DNA from: Tautonia rosea
GTDB taxonomy: Bacteria > Planctomycetota > Planctomycetia > Isosphaerales > Isosphaeraceae
Direction of reading: 5' to 3'
Length of the DNA stretch: 64,000 nucleotides
NCBI RefSeq assembly: GCF_012958305.1
Contig: NZ_JABBYO010000001.1
Coordinates: 62,001-126,000, forward strand
A program made the translations under genes and the position numbers. Below, piece after piece: positions 27,801-35,412 of the stretch. Under the pieces are notes generated by a model. The model did no database searches. It had not been told where the DNA came from and was given only the letters and a program-made list of their open reading frames with translations. The first letter of the stretch is position 1. Every line of letters starts with the position of its first letter.

Positions 27801-28615
27801 GGGATGTTGGCGGGTTTGGCTACGACAAAACCGGATCTCCCGACCTGGCCGCATTTGCCACGGCCGAGATCCAATCGGACTCGGACCGCGATGCCTTACT
27901 TTTGTTCGGCTCCAGCGGCTCGATGATCGTCGAGCTGAACGGGGGACCGATTCTTGAGGTCAGCGAGTACGCCGGCCGCCCCTATTCCCCGGACAGCGAG
28001 CGGGTGCGCGTCCGGCTCAGGAAGGGATCAAACCGACTGGTGATGCGCGTCCGTCAGGGAATCGGCACGTGGGCCTTCGGCGTTCAAGTGTCGGAACCAG
28101 GCCAGACGTTGCTGGCTCGTGAGGAATCAGGTGCGGGGATCGAGGGGCTGCGCGCCTTCGCGCTCGAACACGAGGGAGATGCAAGGCGAGGAGAAACGCT
28201 CTTTTTTGCTGGAGATGGCATCGGTTGCGTGAAGTGCCATGCTGCGGACGGCAAAGGGGATTCGGACATTGGCCCGGACCTGACGGGCCTGGCGGCGAAG
28301 TACGACCGAGCGGAGATCATCCGGTCGATCCTGGAGCCGTCCGACCGGATTGCCACCGGGTATCAGCCGGTTCTGGTGGCGACCGACGACGGCCGGGTGC
28401 TGGCGGGCTTAGTCCGGGAGGAATCGGCCAGCGAACTGGTGCTGGCCGATGCCGAGGCGAAGATCACCCGCGTGGCGAAGAATCAGATCGAGGAGCGACG
28501 GCTTGGGCAGGTGTCGATCATGCCTGAAGGGCTGGTGGATTCACTCAAGGCCGAGGAATTTGCCGATCTGGTGGCGTACTTGATGAGCCTCAAGGCTCCG
28601 GCCGAGGGAAATTGA
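24869..28615 (+). CDS. PVC-type beta-propeller / HEAT repeat / c-type haem protein
   Basis: 1248 residues with a signal peptide (MRRLVRISLVVAVLGAVPT). Residues about 35-380 form a sugar-dehydrogenase-like beta-propeller (GWTIELIAEAPNILYPTAIV, NPLSAMLTTQDEIFTYGNDDD), the PVC-specific membrane-bound dehydrogenase domain. Residues about 395-900 are HEAT repeats (for example AKRAGIRKDVDARRTLEGLL). After a beta-rich domain comes a C-terminal cytochrome module GDGIGCVKCHAADGKGDSDI with haem ligands Cys1120, Cys1123 and His1124 and a distal Met probably in SIMPEG. Such proteins are thought to oxidise sugars or alcohols in the periplasm and pass electrons to the attached haem. The last 26 bases overlap the convergent glycosyltransferase gene. 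Confidence 0.92.
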   Translation: MRRLVRISLVVAVLGAVPTIERSLAQERARPLPEVPDGWTIELIAEAPNILYPTAIVAAPDGTVYLGQDPMDMPGPPTEPIDSVVAIRPNGSISTFADGLWAVMGLEWIDDTLYVVHAPFLSAFRDSNGDGKADERVDLVTGLGPDRPGFSGLNDHVPGGMELGMDGFLYIAVGDKGIPKAVGTDGTTIQLKGGGVVRVRPDGSELEVVSTGERNPLSAMLTTQDEIFTYGNDDDSKKWPNSLTHQIVGGHYGYPYEFLLKPERALPIVGGQLGGSGTQGIVAKNGGLPEEFQGNLFVCDWGLQTVFRIEVAPSGGTFRLTRREPFVTAGDVPDFRPFSIRESADGRSLYVVDWGIGNWLLPDAETGRLYRVSSAGTDRQPLELQDTLGLDALDHPNHAVRLRAQRALATRGAEVVAALAERLEREGSGTQGRLHALWALDATESPDAAKAIRQAMTDANPVVRSQAAKRAGIRKDVDARRTLEGLLDDPEAVVRREAAIALGKLGNPSAGPALMAKLGERDPFVAWSIRRAIRELNAWDVEAIVEALRDPERRDAAIRLTDEAYAVPVAEALSKALGEVTDVTARASIVTNLSEILLKVPDWDGAWFGTNPLAGTMPRKTEAWDREGMRLAATGLIRALDDPDATVRGRAIVGLRTVGPSAAPYLRARLGRESDGENLRALALILGDLADRESVPMLARMVVDPLAPSPARAAAVDALGHLQGPEALRALFTVTFDPKAPADLVARALPKVAGSGALPPNDLASFLDHEDASVRIAALGALASVEGLPEHLADRVAGRLADSDPTARVAAVAAVAALGHRRAVPNLVAMAELDQIDPTLRSTLVRALSVMPEPEALPVLLEAIGDRDPDLRRSAEAALLVIRDRVRPRLEEHARSVDPTSPAAAALERVLTTFQPVLDWRVIGPFARTTARVFLGSTEIDFSETHSGVEGRRIAWHPRKGDPQTGRVVINDLKGGRGDVGGFGYDKTGSPDLAAFATAEIQSDSDRDALLLFGSSGSMIVELNGGPILEVSEYAGRPYSPDSERVRVRLRKGSNRLVMRVRQGIGTWAFGVQVSEPGQTLLAREESGAGIEGLRAFALEHEGDARRGETLFFAGDGIGCVKCHAADGKGDSDIGPDLTGLAAKYDRAEIIRSILEPSDRIATGYQPVLVATDDGRVLAGLVREESASELVLADAEAKITRVAKNQIEERRLGQVSIMPEGLVDSLKAEEFADLVAYLMSLKAPAEGN

Positions 28616-30116
28616 GATCCTCCGAAGGGGCAATGACCTCGAAGACCCGGATCGTCTCGTCGTCACTCGACCAGCGGAGTTCGACGCGGTCGGGATGATC
28701 GGCGACGAACTGGGAAATGGGGTCGTCGAGGGCTCGGGCGAATCGTGATTCGGTGGCCACAAGGTAGGCCACACCATAGCGGTCGATTTGCCCGGCCACG
28801 TCGGGTTCTCCTTTGAGCGGTAGGGAGGTCAGGCCGGGGCGGCCGGTAAACCAGAAGGCCTCGGCCGGGTAGATGGTCATGATCGGGCCGGGCCGGTCGC
28901 CCGATTCGGCGATCCAGGTGAAGGCAGGATCGACCACACCTTGCAAGCGGCGCTCGGCCTCGGCCCGGCCGGTGAGGGCGGCGTAAAGGGAATAAGGGGT
29001 CGCGAGGGCGAGCAAGAGGGCAGCCGCAAGGGTCCGGGGGTGCAGGCGAGTCGGGTTGATTCTGCGGACGATCGTCGTCATTCCTTCCAACGCGACGACA
29101 AGCAAGGGGGGGACCAAAGGGATCAGGAATCTCCCGGCTTCCGTGAACGGCCAGATGAGCAAGAGGGCCAGATTGCACACGACGACGAGGCCCGCCAACC
29201 GTCGCCGACTGCTTCGGAAGGCTCGGACCAGGCCAATCATGAACACAGCAGTTACCATCACTGCCAGGGTCCCAGCCACTGGAGCGGCTCGGGGGACGAA
29301 GACGGTCCCGACCTCGATCAACGGGGCGCTCAGGGCGTCGGGAATGCGGAGCATATAGAACCAGGCGTTGCCGAAAATCACCTCCGGCACGGACTGGCTG
29401 GGGAAGTAGTCGAGGTGGGTGGTGCTCGGGGTCGAGACCAATCGCCAGGCCCACGGGGCCACGACGACTGCGGCGACGACAATGGTGGAAAGGAGCGCTT
29501 TGATCCGCCGCCGGACCAGCAGTTCCAGAGCGATTGCGACACCGATGATCGCTCCGACGAGCCGCGTGAGCGTGAGGGAACCGAGCCAGGCGCCCACCGA
29601 GACCCCCTGCCCTGCCCCGCCTCTCATCGCGGCGACGGTTGCCAGGAGAGCGAGTTGCTGGAGCAGCATGTAGAGCGGTTCCGATCGGATGGCGCCGCCG
29701 GAGCGATGCCAGGTCCAGTTCATCGCCAGGGCGAGGCCGAGCAACAGGGCGACACGAGCCGGATAAAGCCATCGGAACCAGGCCCAGGAGACGACCACCG
29801 CGGTCACTGTACAGGCGATGGAGAAGGCATGAGCCGCGGTGAGGGATCGATCGGTCATTGCCCATACGGCCGCGAGTGAAAGCGGGTAGCCGGGGGGAAA
29901 ATGCACATGAGGCGAGGCATCGGGGTGGTCGATGTCTCGGTAGCCGAGGCCGTCGAGCATCGATCGGGCGAGCATGGCATAGCCTGCACCGTCGAATCGA
30001 GGAGGTTCGTCGAAGCTCGTGCTTGAGATCACCCCTGCCGCCGAGACGGATGCGATCAGCAGCGCGGCTCCTGCTCGCGATCGCAACCAGGATCGCCGTT
30101 TCTGAATGTCTCGCAT
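28590..30116 (-). CDS. Integral membrane glycosyltransferase, GT39/ArnT-like
   Basis: 508 residues with about ten or more membrane helices. Helix 1 is followed by the acidic periplasmic loop FDEPPRFDGAGYAMLARSML, corresponding to the D-E/D-D catalytic loop of the PMT/ArnT superfamily, and by HFPPGYPLSLAAVW. These enzymes use polyprenyl-phosphate sugars and act at the outer face of the inner membrane. The soluble C-terminal part (about 400-508) is small. The ATG at 30116 was chosen with GAAGGA nine bases upstream; a GTG directly before it is also in frame. The acceptor is unknown. Confidence 0.8.
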   Translation of the reverse strand: MRDIQKRRSWLRSRAGAALLIASVSAAGVISSTSFDEPPRFDGAGYAMLARSMLDGLGYRDIDHPDASPHVHFPPGYPLSLAAVWAMTDRSLTAAHAFSIACTVTAVVVSWAWFRWLYPARVALLLGLALAMNWTWHRSGGAIRSEPLYMLLQQLALLATVAAMRGGAGQGVSVGAWLGSLTLTRLVGAIIGVAIALELLVRRRIKALLSTIVVAAVVVAPWAWRLVSTPSTTHLDYFPSQSVPEVIFGNAWFYMLRIPDALSAPLIEVGTVFVPRAAPVAGTLAVMVTAVFMIGLVRAFRSSRRRLAGLVVVCNLALLLIWPFTEAGRFLIPLVPPLLVVALEGMTTIVRRINPTRLHPRTLAAALLLALATPYSLYAALTGRAEAERRLQGVVDPAFTWIAESGDRPGPIMTIYPAEAFWFTGRPGLTSLPLKGEPDVAGQIDRYGVAYLVATESRFARALDDPISQFVADHPDRVELRWSSDDETIRVFEVIAPSEDLNFPRPEP

Positions 30117-30418
30117 CACCGAAATCCTTCAAATCAATGGCCCGAGTGGATCACTCCGGGCCGCACGGCTGCCCCGCCGAAACGATCAGAGAGATCTTCG
30201 TTCGACGTCATGAACTCAGAGACGCTACCGTCCCCCACGGTTGTGCGCGAAGCGGAATGTTCCCGATTCTCGTCCGAGGATCTCGCTATCGGAGTTCGCT
30301 GACGAGGAGCAATCCAGAGGATTTTCGCAGACGGCTGAGGCTCTTCCGTTCGATCCAAGGGGACGATTCCTTGGGAAGAGACCGGGATTGGTTGGGAATC
30401 ATCTTGCCATTGCATACA
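30117..30418. other. Divergent promoter region
   Basis: About 300 bases between the minus-strand glycosyltransferase and the plus-strand msrA. No gene is supported; it must hold the promoters for both. A long open frame crosses it in phase with msrA but codes for nothing recognisable. Confidence 0.5.
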
Positions 30419-31246
30419 ATGTCAACGAACGCTGGCAATCAGGCCAACCCAACTCGGGCTGCGCGGTCCGAGAGCTCAAAGGGTAGCCGTGGCCCCCTCG
30501 GGAGCCCATTGACGATGATCCTCGCACTCGTATCTGCCACCCTCATGGGGGTGGGAGTGATCGGTTCGCCTCCGGTGCAAGAACCCACCCCCCGCGCCAT
30601 CGCAGCGCAAGCTCAGCAAATTCAGGGTGACCGGAACGCAGACCGTCCTCAGGAGAAACCGGCCGTGGAGACGCCGCAGGAGTCCCAGTCCGAAACGTCC
30701 CCCCCCGTCTCTTCGGAACCCAAGCTGGCCACTTTCGGTAGCGGCTGCTTCTGGTGCACTGAAGCCGTGTTCGAGCTGGTCAAGGGGGTCGACGACGTCG
30801 TTTCGGGATATGCGGGAGGGCAAATTCCCTTCCCCTCGTACGACGCGGTTTGCACCGGAAGAACCGGGCACGCCGAAGTGGTTCAGGTGACCTACGATCC
30901 TTCGGTCATCAGCTATCCCGAGCTTCTGGAGATTTTCTGGAGGACCCACGACCCGACCACCCTGAATCGCCAGGGACCGGATATCGGGACGCAATACCGC
31001 TCGATCATCCTGTATCACGATGATGAGCAACGCCAGATCGCCGAGGGCTTGAAGGCCAAACTGAACGAGAACAAGGTCTTCAAGCGACCGGTTGTGACCC
31101 AGGTCGTTCCCTACCAGGTCTTCTATCCGGCCGAGCCGTACCACCAGGATTACTTCCGAAAGAATCCGAACGCCGGCTACTGCCAGATGATGATCATTCC
31201 GAAACTCAAGAAATTCTCTCAGACCTTCCGCGAGAAGATGCGGTAA
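30419..31246 (+). CDS. msrA: Membrane-anchored peptide methionine sulfoxide reductase A
   Basis: 275 residues if started at MSTNAGNQANPT; a later ATG at 30515 (MILALVSATLMG) preceded by GGGAG is the alternative. A hydrophobic segment (about 33-50) and a disordered Gln/Pro/Glu-rich linker (about 52-103) precede the MsrA domain. The catalytic motif is FGSGCFWCTEAVFE (Cys110, Cys113), followed by GYAGG, TGHAEVVQVTYDP and the C-terminal EPYHQDYFRKNP, all family-diagnostic. It reduces Met-S-sulfoxide. The N-terminal anchor suggests action in the periplasm rather than the cytosol. No MsrB is fused. Confidence 0.92.
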   Translation: MSTNAGNQANPTRAARSESSKGSRGPLGSPLTMILALVSATLMGVGVIGSPPVQEPTPRAIAAQAQQIQGDRNADRPQEKPAVETPQESQSETSPPVSSEPKLATFGSGCFWCTEAVFELVKGVDDVVSGYAGGQIPFPSYDAVCTGRTGHAEVVQVTYDPSVISYPELLEIFWRTHDPTTLNRQGPDIGTQYRSIILYHDDEQRQIAEGLKAKLNENKVFKRPVVTQVVPYQVFYPAEPYHQDYFRKNPNAGYCQMMIIPKLKKFSQTFREKMR

Positions 31247-31280
31247 GCCGCGATGAGGCATCGCCTGGCACATCAGCAGT

Positions 31281-31326
31281 CCGAGGGGGTTGGCGGCATT
31301 GGCACGCTGGCCCCCTCGGTTTCGTT
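31281..31326. terminator. Terminator between convergent genes
   Basis: A perfect 9-bp stem CCGAGGGGG (31281-31289) / CCCCCTCGG (31311-31319) with a 21-base loop, followed on the plus strand by TTTCGTT. It serves msrA and probably also the convergent small gene. Confidence 0.75.
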
Positions 31327-31341
31327 GATGAAAGAGGTTGC

Positions 31342-31701
31342 TCAGCGCACCGGCGGATAGTAGTAGCGCTGCAAGGCGTTGGGAGGGCCACTCATTGCAT
31401 CCCAGGTCCAGCGGTCGTACGGTTGGCCGTACGGGGTGCCGTAGAACGGGAAGACGTCGTTCGGCCCGTAAGGGACATACTGCCTGGCTCGGTTGGGGAA
31501 GGCAGCATAGTAGCTGTAGGGGAACGTGAAACCCTGATCGAAGGTGATCGCGCCGCCAAAGGTCGAACCCGGCAGGGCTGGAGACGAGACCACGACCGGA
31601 GCTCCGAAAGGGGTCAACCCCTGAGCCTCGGCCCGATTCGAGCCCGGAGCGGCCAGAGTCGCCACGAGGGCGACCACCAGAGCGGCAAGGTGATGCTTCA
31701 T
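31342..31701 (-). CDS. Small secreted Tyr/Pro-rich protein
   Basis: 119 residues with a clear signal peptide (MKHHLAALVVALVATLAAPG, cleavage after AEA near residue 26). The mature protein is aromatic and proline-rich (FPYSYYAAFPNRARQYVPYG, YYYPPVR at the very end) and has no Cys. Not recognised as a named family; comparable small Tyr/Pro/Gly-rich exported proteins are common in planctomycete envelopes. GAGAGGATTCACCG precedes the ATG on the minus strand. Confidence 0.7.
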   Translation of the reverse strand: MKHHLAALVVALVATLAAPGSNRAEAQGLTPFGAPVVVSSPALPGSTFGGAITFDQGFTFPYSYYAAFPNRARQYVPYGPNDVFPFYGTPYGQPYDRWTWDAMSGPPNALQRYYYPPVR

Positions 31702-32361
31702 CGGTGAATCCTCTCAAGATCGGATGATCGGCAACTGGGGCGTGGAATGAGCCGGACCCGCTCCGGATCGCCCCCCTGTGTGCGTGTCGGCTGATTCCTA
31801 TCGTCGCGGAGCGAAGCGCGGAACGCTAGCCCGCAGCCGCCGCTTCGGAACGAGACCAGGCAAGAGGCGTTGGAAAAGACTGATCGTTGCGACTCAGGTG
31901 CCCGAGTCTCGGGGCCCGGACGTCGGTTGTCTATTTCACAAGCAGATCAACCTGTTTGGAAATTCCCGCCGGAGCGTATCATTTCGAGAGGGCTCAAGGA
32001 GCACTCCCCAGTCGTCCACGTTCACACGCATACATGGTTTCGATAGCCCAAGAGGATCTGGATATCCAGAAAATCCAAATTTTCTTTCTTGACCGTGACG
32101 GGCAAGCTTGATATTTCAGAATAACCCCTGATGTTTTCCCAACTTCGGCGAAGGCTCATGCCACTGGAGGTTTGGGCATCCGGGTGATTCAACTATGACA
32201 GGGATGGACTCTCCCTCGAGGCCAATCACGTTCTGAGTCGCACACGCTCGTGTGTCTGACAGTTTCCCTTCGGACAATCAGTTCTGAAACGTTGCGACGA
32301 TCGCTCGGTGTTGAGCATCGGCGTGTCCTTTCCACTGCGCTGGTTGCGCAGGAGCAACTTT
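31702..32361. other. Long divergent intergenic region
   Basis: About 660 bases, more AT-rich than its surroundings from 31930 on. No gene is supported. It contains the perfect palindrome listed separately at 32057-32070 and a weak TTGACC element at 32089-32094 followed 16-17 bases later by ATATTT/TATTTC that could start a transcript with a leader of about 240 bases for the prepilin gene. Confidence 0.45.
32057..32070. promoter_or_regulatory. Perfect 14-bp palindrome, possible operator
   Basis: TCTGGATATCCAGA is a perfect palindrome in the AT-rich upstream region of the DUF1559 gene, about 20 bases before the TTGACC element. A dimeric regulator site is one explanation; nothing else supports it. 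Confidence 0.3.
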
Positions 32362-33465
32362 ATGCATGTCAAGTCTCGCTCACGGATCGGCTTCACTCTG
32401 ATTGAATTACTTGTCGTCATCGCGATCATTGGTGTGTTGATCGCATTGCTGCTTCCTGCGGTTCAAAGTGCCCGCGAAGCCGCGCGACGAGCGCAATGCA
32501 CGAATAATCTGAAGCAGATCGGCATTGCGATGCACAACTACCACGACCAGTTCGGAGCCTTCCCCACGGGAGGGATCACCGGCTTTGGTCAGGCGGGGGG
32601 GATTTGGGCTGCCAATGCAAACCTGCTTTGCTGGCGAGCGCTGATTCTTCCGCAGATCGAGGGAAGAAATACCTACGACGCCATCAATCTGAATATCAAT
32701 ACCCTGGGTGCTGGTCCAGACCCGGGGGCCATGTTCACCGCGTGGGTGACCGTCAACAACACGTTCCTCTGCCCTTCTGACGGGGAAAACGAGGGAGGAC
32801 TGCGGCCTTGGCAAGGGGCTGGCCTTGGCCAGTATCCGGCGGGGAACCCGCCGTTCAACCCCGGGACGACGACTCCGCACAATCGTGTCCCGGTGTCGAA
32901 CTATGCCTTGAGCTTCGGCGATAACTATGCCGGAGGTATCCTCAATGGCGGTCTTCCCTGGGAGACGCCTCCAAGCGTCACGACCCTGCCACCCGGCCAG
33001 CCGCGAATTGGTTATCACGGCTTCTGGGGGACTCGGAATAGCGGAGGCCAGATGCGCGGCTTCTCCGACTATCGCGAACTGCAAACCACGAACATGGCGG
33101 GTGTACGCGATGGCACCAGCAACACCCTGATGGTGGGCGAGACCCTGCCCTATCGGGCCGCGGACAGCAACTTCTGGCATTTCAACGGTTCGAGCGCCGG
33201 CACGACCGTTCCACTGAACTGGAATTCGAACACGGTCCCGGGGAACGATCCGTCGTGCACCAATCGCTGGCAGTCTGCCAGTGCTCCGCTGGGCTGCCGG
33301 TTTGGAGCCGCCGCCAAGGGGTTCGTGAGTGAGCATCCGGGCGGAGCCAATTTCCTCTTTGCCGACGGATCGGTGAAGTTCCTCAAGGAGAGCGTCAATA
33401 TTGTCATCTATTGCGCCCTCGGCAGTCGGAACGGGGGCGAGGTCATTTCGGCTGACCAGTATTGA
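32362..33465 (+). CDS. DUF1559 prepilin-like (type II pseudopilin) protein
   Basis: 367 residues. The N-terminus MHVKSRSRIGFTLIELLVVI carries the type IV prepilin/pseudopilin cleavage motif G/FTLIE with the hydrophobic helix that follows (LLVVIAIIGVLIALLLPAVQ). Then comes the DUF1559 region with AREAARRAQCTNNLKQIGIAMHNYH and the typical end HPGGANFLFADGSVKFLKES. This family is massively expanded in planctomycetes and is exported by a PilD/T2SS-like path. CAGGAG lies eight bases before the ATG; the upstream in-frame codon lacks that. It is followed by a hairpin and a lipoprotein gene, the usual pair for the family. Confidence 0.95.
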   Translation: MHVKSRSRIGFTLIELLVVIAIIGVLIALLLPAVQSAREAARRAQCTNNLKQIGIAMHNYHDQFGAFPTGGITGFGQAGGIWAANANLLCWRALILPQIEGRNTYDAINLNINTLGAGPDPGAMFTAWVTVNNTFLCPSDGENEGGLRPWQGAGLGQYPAGNPPFNPGTTTPHNRVPVSNYALSFGDNYAGGILNGGLPWETPPSVTTLPPGQPRIGYHGFWGTRNSGGQMRGFSDYRELQTTNMAGVRDGTSNTLMVGETLPYRAADSNFWHFNGSSAGTTVPLNWNSNTVPGNDPSCTNRWQSASAPLGCRFGAAAKGFVSEHPGGANFLFADGSVKFLKESVNIVIYCALGSRNGGEVISADQY

Positions 33466-33500
33466 TCGGGAATCTGTTCCGACATGAATTTCGGTGCTTT

Positions 33501-33546
33501 GGCCCGGTGGGAGAACCTCATTTACGGAGGCTCTCTTCACCGGGCC
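33501..33546 (+). terminator. Long hairpin between prepilin and lipoprotein genes
   Basis: Outer stem GGCCCGGTG (33501-33509) / CACCGGGCC (33538-33546) and inner stems GAGA/TCTC and CCTC/GAGG close a loop ATTTACG. There is no T tract behind it, so it could be an attenuator or an mRNA-processing/stability element that lowers expression of the downstream lipoprotein relative to the prepilin. Confidence 0.6.
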
Positions 33547-33648
33547 GACTGAATGAATCGGGTCTGCCCTCTTCCCTTCTCTGATGTTGAATCTGGTGAG
33601 AGGCGACCCGCCACGGAAGACTCGCAACGAATCCAAGGACTCTCGCAG

Positions 33649-34119
33649 ATGAATGGCTTCACTCGATCGCTTGTGTTGCTGGGAGGTTTGGCACTCCTCG
33701 TGACTGCCGCGGGGTGCGGCGGCGACGGACTGGGAAAACGCTACCCGGTTTCCGGCACCATCACCTACAAGGGCGAACCTGTTCCCCACGGAAACATCTT
33801 CTTCGTCCCCGACGACGCGAACACGGGTCGAGCCGCCTCGGGGAGTATTGAGGAAGGACGGTATCGCCTCTCCACGGCCGGAACCAACGATGGTGCGTTC
33901 CCCGGCTCGTACAAGATTCGGATCATTGCCCTGGAGGTGGACAACACGCAGGTCGAAGCGAACATGCAGGGCGGTTCGGGTCGTCAGGATGACGTGATTG
34001 CCGCCACCCAGGCGGCCCAGAAGCTGATTCCGGCCAAGTACGAGCTGGAAACGACCTCGGGCCTGACCGCCACGGTGGAGGAGCGCTCCAACACGTTCGA
34101 CTTCGAATTGACGGATTGA
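33649..34119 (+). CDS. Small lipoprotein, transthyretin/carboxypeptidase-regulatory-like
   Basis: 156 residues from MNGFTRSLVLLGGLALLVTA with a lipobox TAAGCGGDG (lipidated Cys about residue 23). The mature part YPVSGTITYKGEPVPHGNIF, ASGSIEEGRYRLSTAG and GSYKIRIIALE is the beta-sandwich pattern of the small lipoproteins that regularly follow DUF1559 genes. The earlier in-frame ATG at 33553 is rejected since it would hide the lipobox. Attached to a membrane; function unknown, perhaps an accessory of the pseudopilin. Confidence 0.85.
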   Translation: MNGFTRSLVLLGGLALLVTAAGCGGDGLGKRYPVSGTITYKGEPVPHGNIFFVPDDANTGRAASGSIEEGRYRLSTAGTNDGAFPGSYKIRIIALEVDNTQVEANMQGGSGRQDDVIAATQAAQKLIPAKYELETTSGLTATVEERSNTFDFELTD

Positions 34120-34176
34120 TCCGACTGGCCAACCGACTCCGTCAACCACGTCCCAGAGACGATCGCCGCCCAGCCC

Positions 34177-34935
34177 TCAGGATCGTGGGGGCAGGACTCG
34201 ACAGGGTTCCTTGCGGTGGCGGCCGTCCTGGGTCAGGGCACCATCGAGACGACGGTCGAGGGCAGTAATCGCCTGATCGAGGACGGCTCGTGCGCTGTCG
34301 AGGTGGTGGGGGCGCAAGGCGTAGGGGTCTCTCGGGAGGCCAAGCCGAGGCGAGCGAAGCTGGTCAGGAGCGATCGCAAGGTCGTGGGGAACCTGACGCG
34401 GGTCGAGCGGTTCGAAGCCGGAACCGTCGGCCGACGCGGTGTAATACGCCCGTCGCGAGGCAGGTGGGCCAGGATAGGTCCAGGCATCTCGGAGCGCAAG
34501 CAGTTCGGCAAACTGGGGCCAGGGAGGCTGGTTGGTCTCAAGGGCTGGGGGACGTTCCTCGGCGGCGAGCGCCGGAAGCAGGGCCCAGGCTTCGGCTAAT
34601 GGCAAAGGGCGGGAGGGGTCGGTCAGGAGATGGACCAGCTCGGGCCGGGCCAGTTCGGCGGCGGCCTGGTGAACGAGCGCCTCGGCCGCCTGAAGATAGA
34701 GGAGGAAGGAGGCCCGGGCGAGTCGGCTCGCTTCGCTTTCGGAGCGAGGCAGCCGCAGGTGGCTTTGCGTGTGCAGCCAGAGGGCATCCTGGTACAGGCA
34801 ATGAAACGGGCTGACGGTCGTTTCAATCACCTGGCCTGAGACGGACGGATCGGGAATTTCAGGGTCGGCGAGGGCCCGACCGTTGCTCGGGCCGAAGGGA
34901 TCGGGCATCAAGGGGTCGGGGTCGCCGAAGGGCAT
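34177..34935 (-). CDS. Hypothetical protein
   Basis: 252 residues starting MPFGDPDPLMPDPFGPSNG, behind GAGGATGCGCC. A Pro/Asp-rich N-terminal 35 residues is followed by helices (ARASFLLYLQAAEALVHQAAAEL and SARAVLDQAITALDRRLDGAL). No signal peptide or membrane helix; family not recognised. The central region with QAAEALVHQAAAEL suggests a HEPN- or RSAM-unrelated helical bundle but no diagnostic motif is present. It converges on the lipoprotein gene with 57 bases between the stops. Confidence 0.65.
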   Translation of the reverse strand: MPFGDPDPLMPDPFGPSNGRALADPEIPDPSVSGQVIETTVSPFHCLYQDALWLHTQSHLRLPRSESEASRLARASFLLYLQAAEALVHQAAAELARPELVHLLTDPSRPLPLAEAWALLPALAAEERPPALETNQPPWPQFAELLALRDAWTYPGPPASRRAYYTASADGSGFEPLDPRQVPHDLAIAPDQLRSPRLGLPRDPYALRPHHLDSARAVLDQAITALDRRLDGALTQDGRHRKEPCRVLPPRS

Positions 34936-35412
34936 GGCGCATCCTCGATCTGGTGCGGGCGAACCGTCAGGCTGCGATCAGATTCCAAGGGTGGCGATCC
35001 ACTCGGACCCGCCGGGCGAATCGAACGCAACAACCGATCGTATCATCATCTTAGCACAGCCGGCAACGGGCGGTCGAGCCTCCGAAATTCCCAGAGGAAC
35101 CGGGTTTGCCGAATGGATTCGGGTTCTCGACCGAGCAAGGGATCGGATTCGGTTCGGAGCCTTCATCTTTGCCGAATCGGCCCCAATGACCTCCTGTGTC
35201 TCCGCCATCGATCCGCATCGAACCGAGCAGAGGAGTCAGCCCATTGGAGCACTCGACAATCGTTCATGGGCCGGCACGAGATGGTTGACTTCCACCCGGT
35301 TAAGGGCGTCTGATGGCGGCCGTCGATCCTCCCTCGTGGGTTGGGGGACGAGGCGTGATCGATCGATCCCCCGGCGATTGTCACCGCGTTCTTCGATCGA
35401 AAGGTGTCGCGA

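Noticed and set aside
28663-30132. 489-codon minus-strand frame over the glycosyltransferase gene
   Set aside because: Arg/Pro-rich shadow of the real membrane protein frame.
29858-30418. 187-codon extension upstream of msrA
   Set aside because: It is basic, without family match, and overlaps the beginning of the divergent glycosyltransferase gene.
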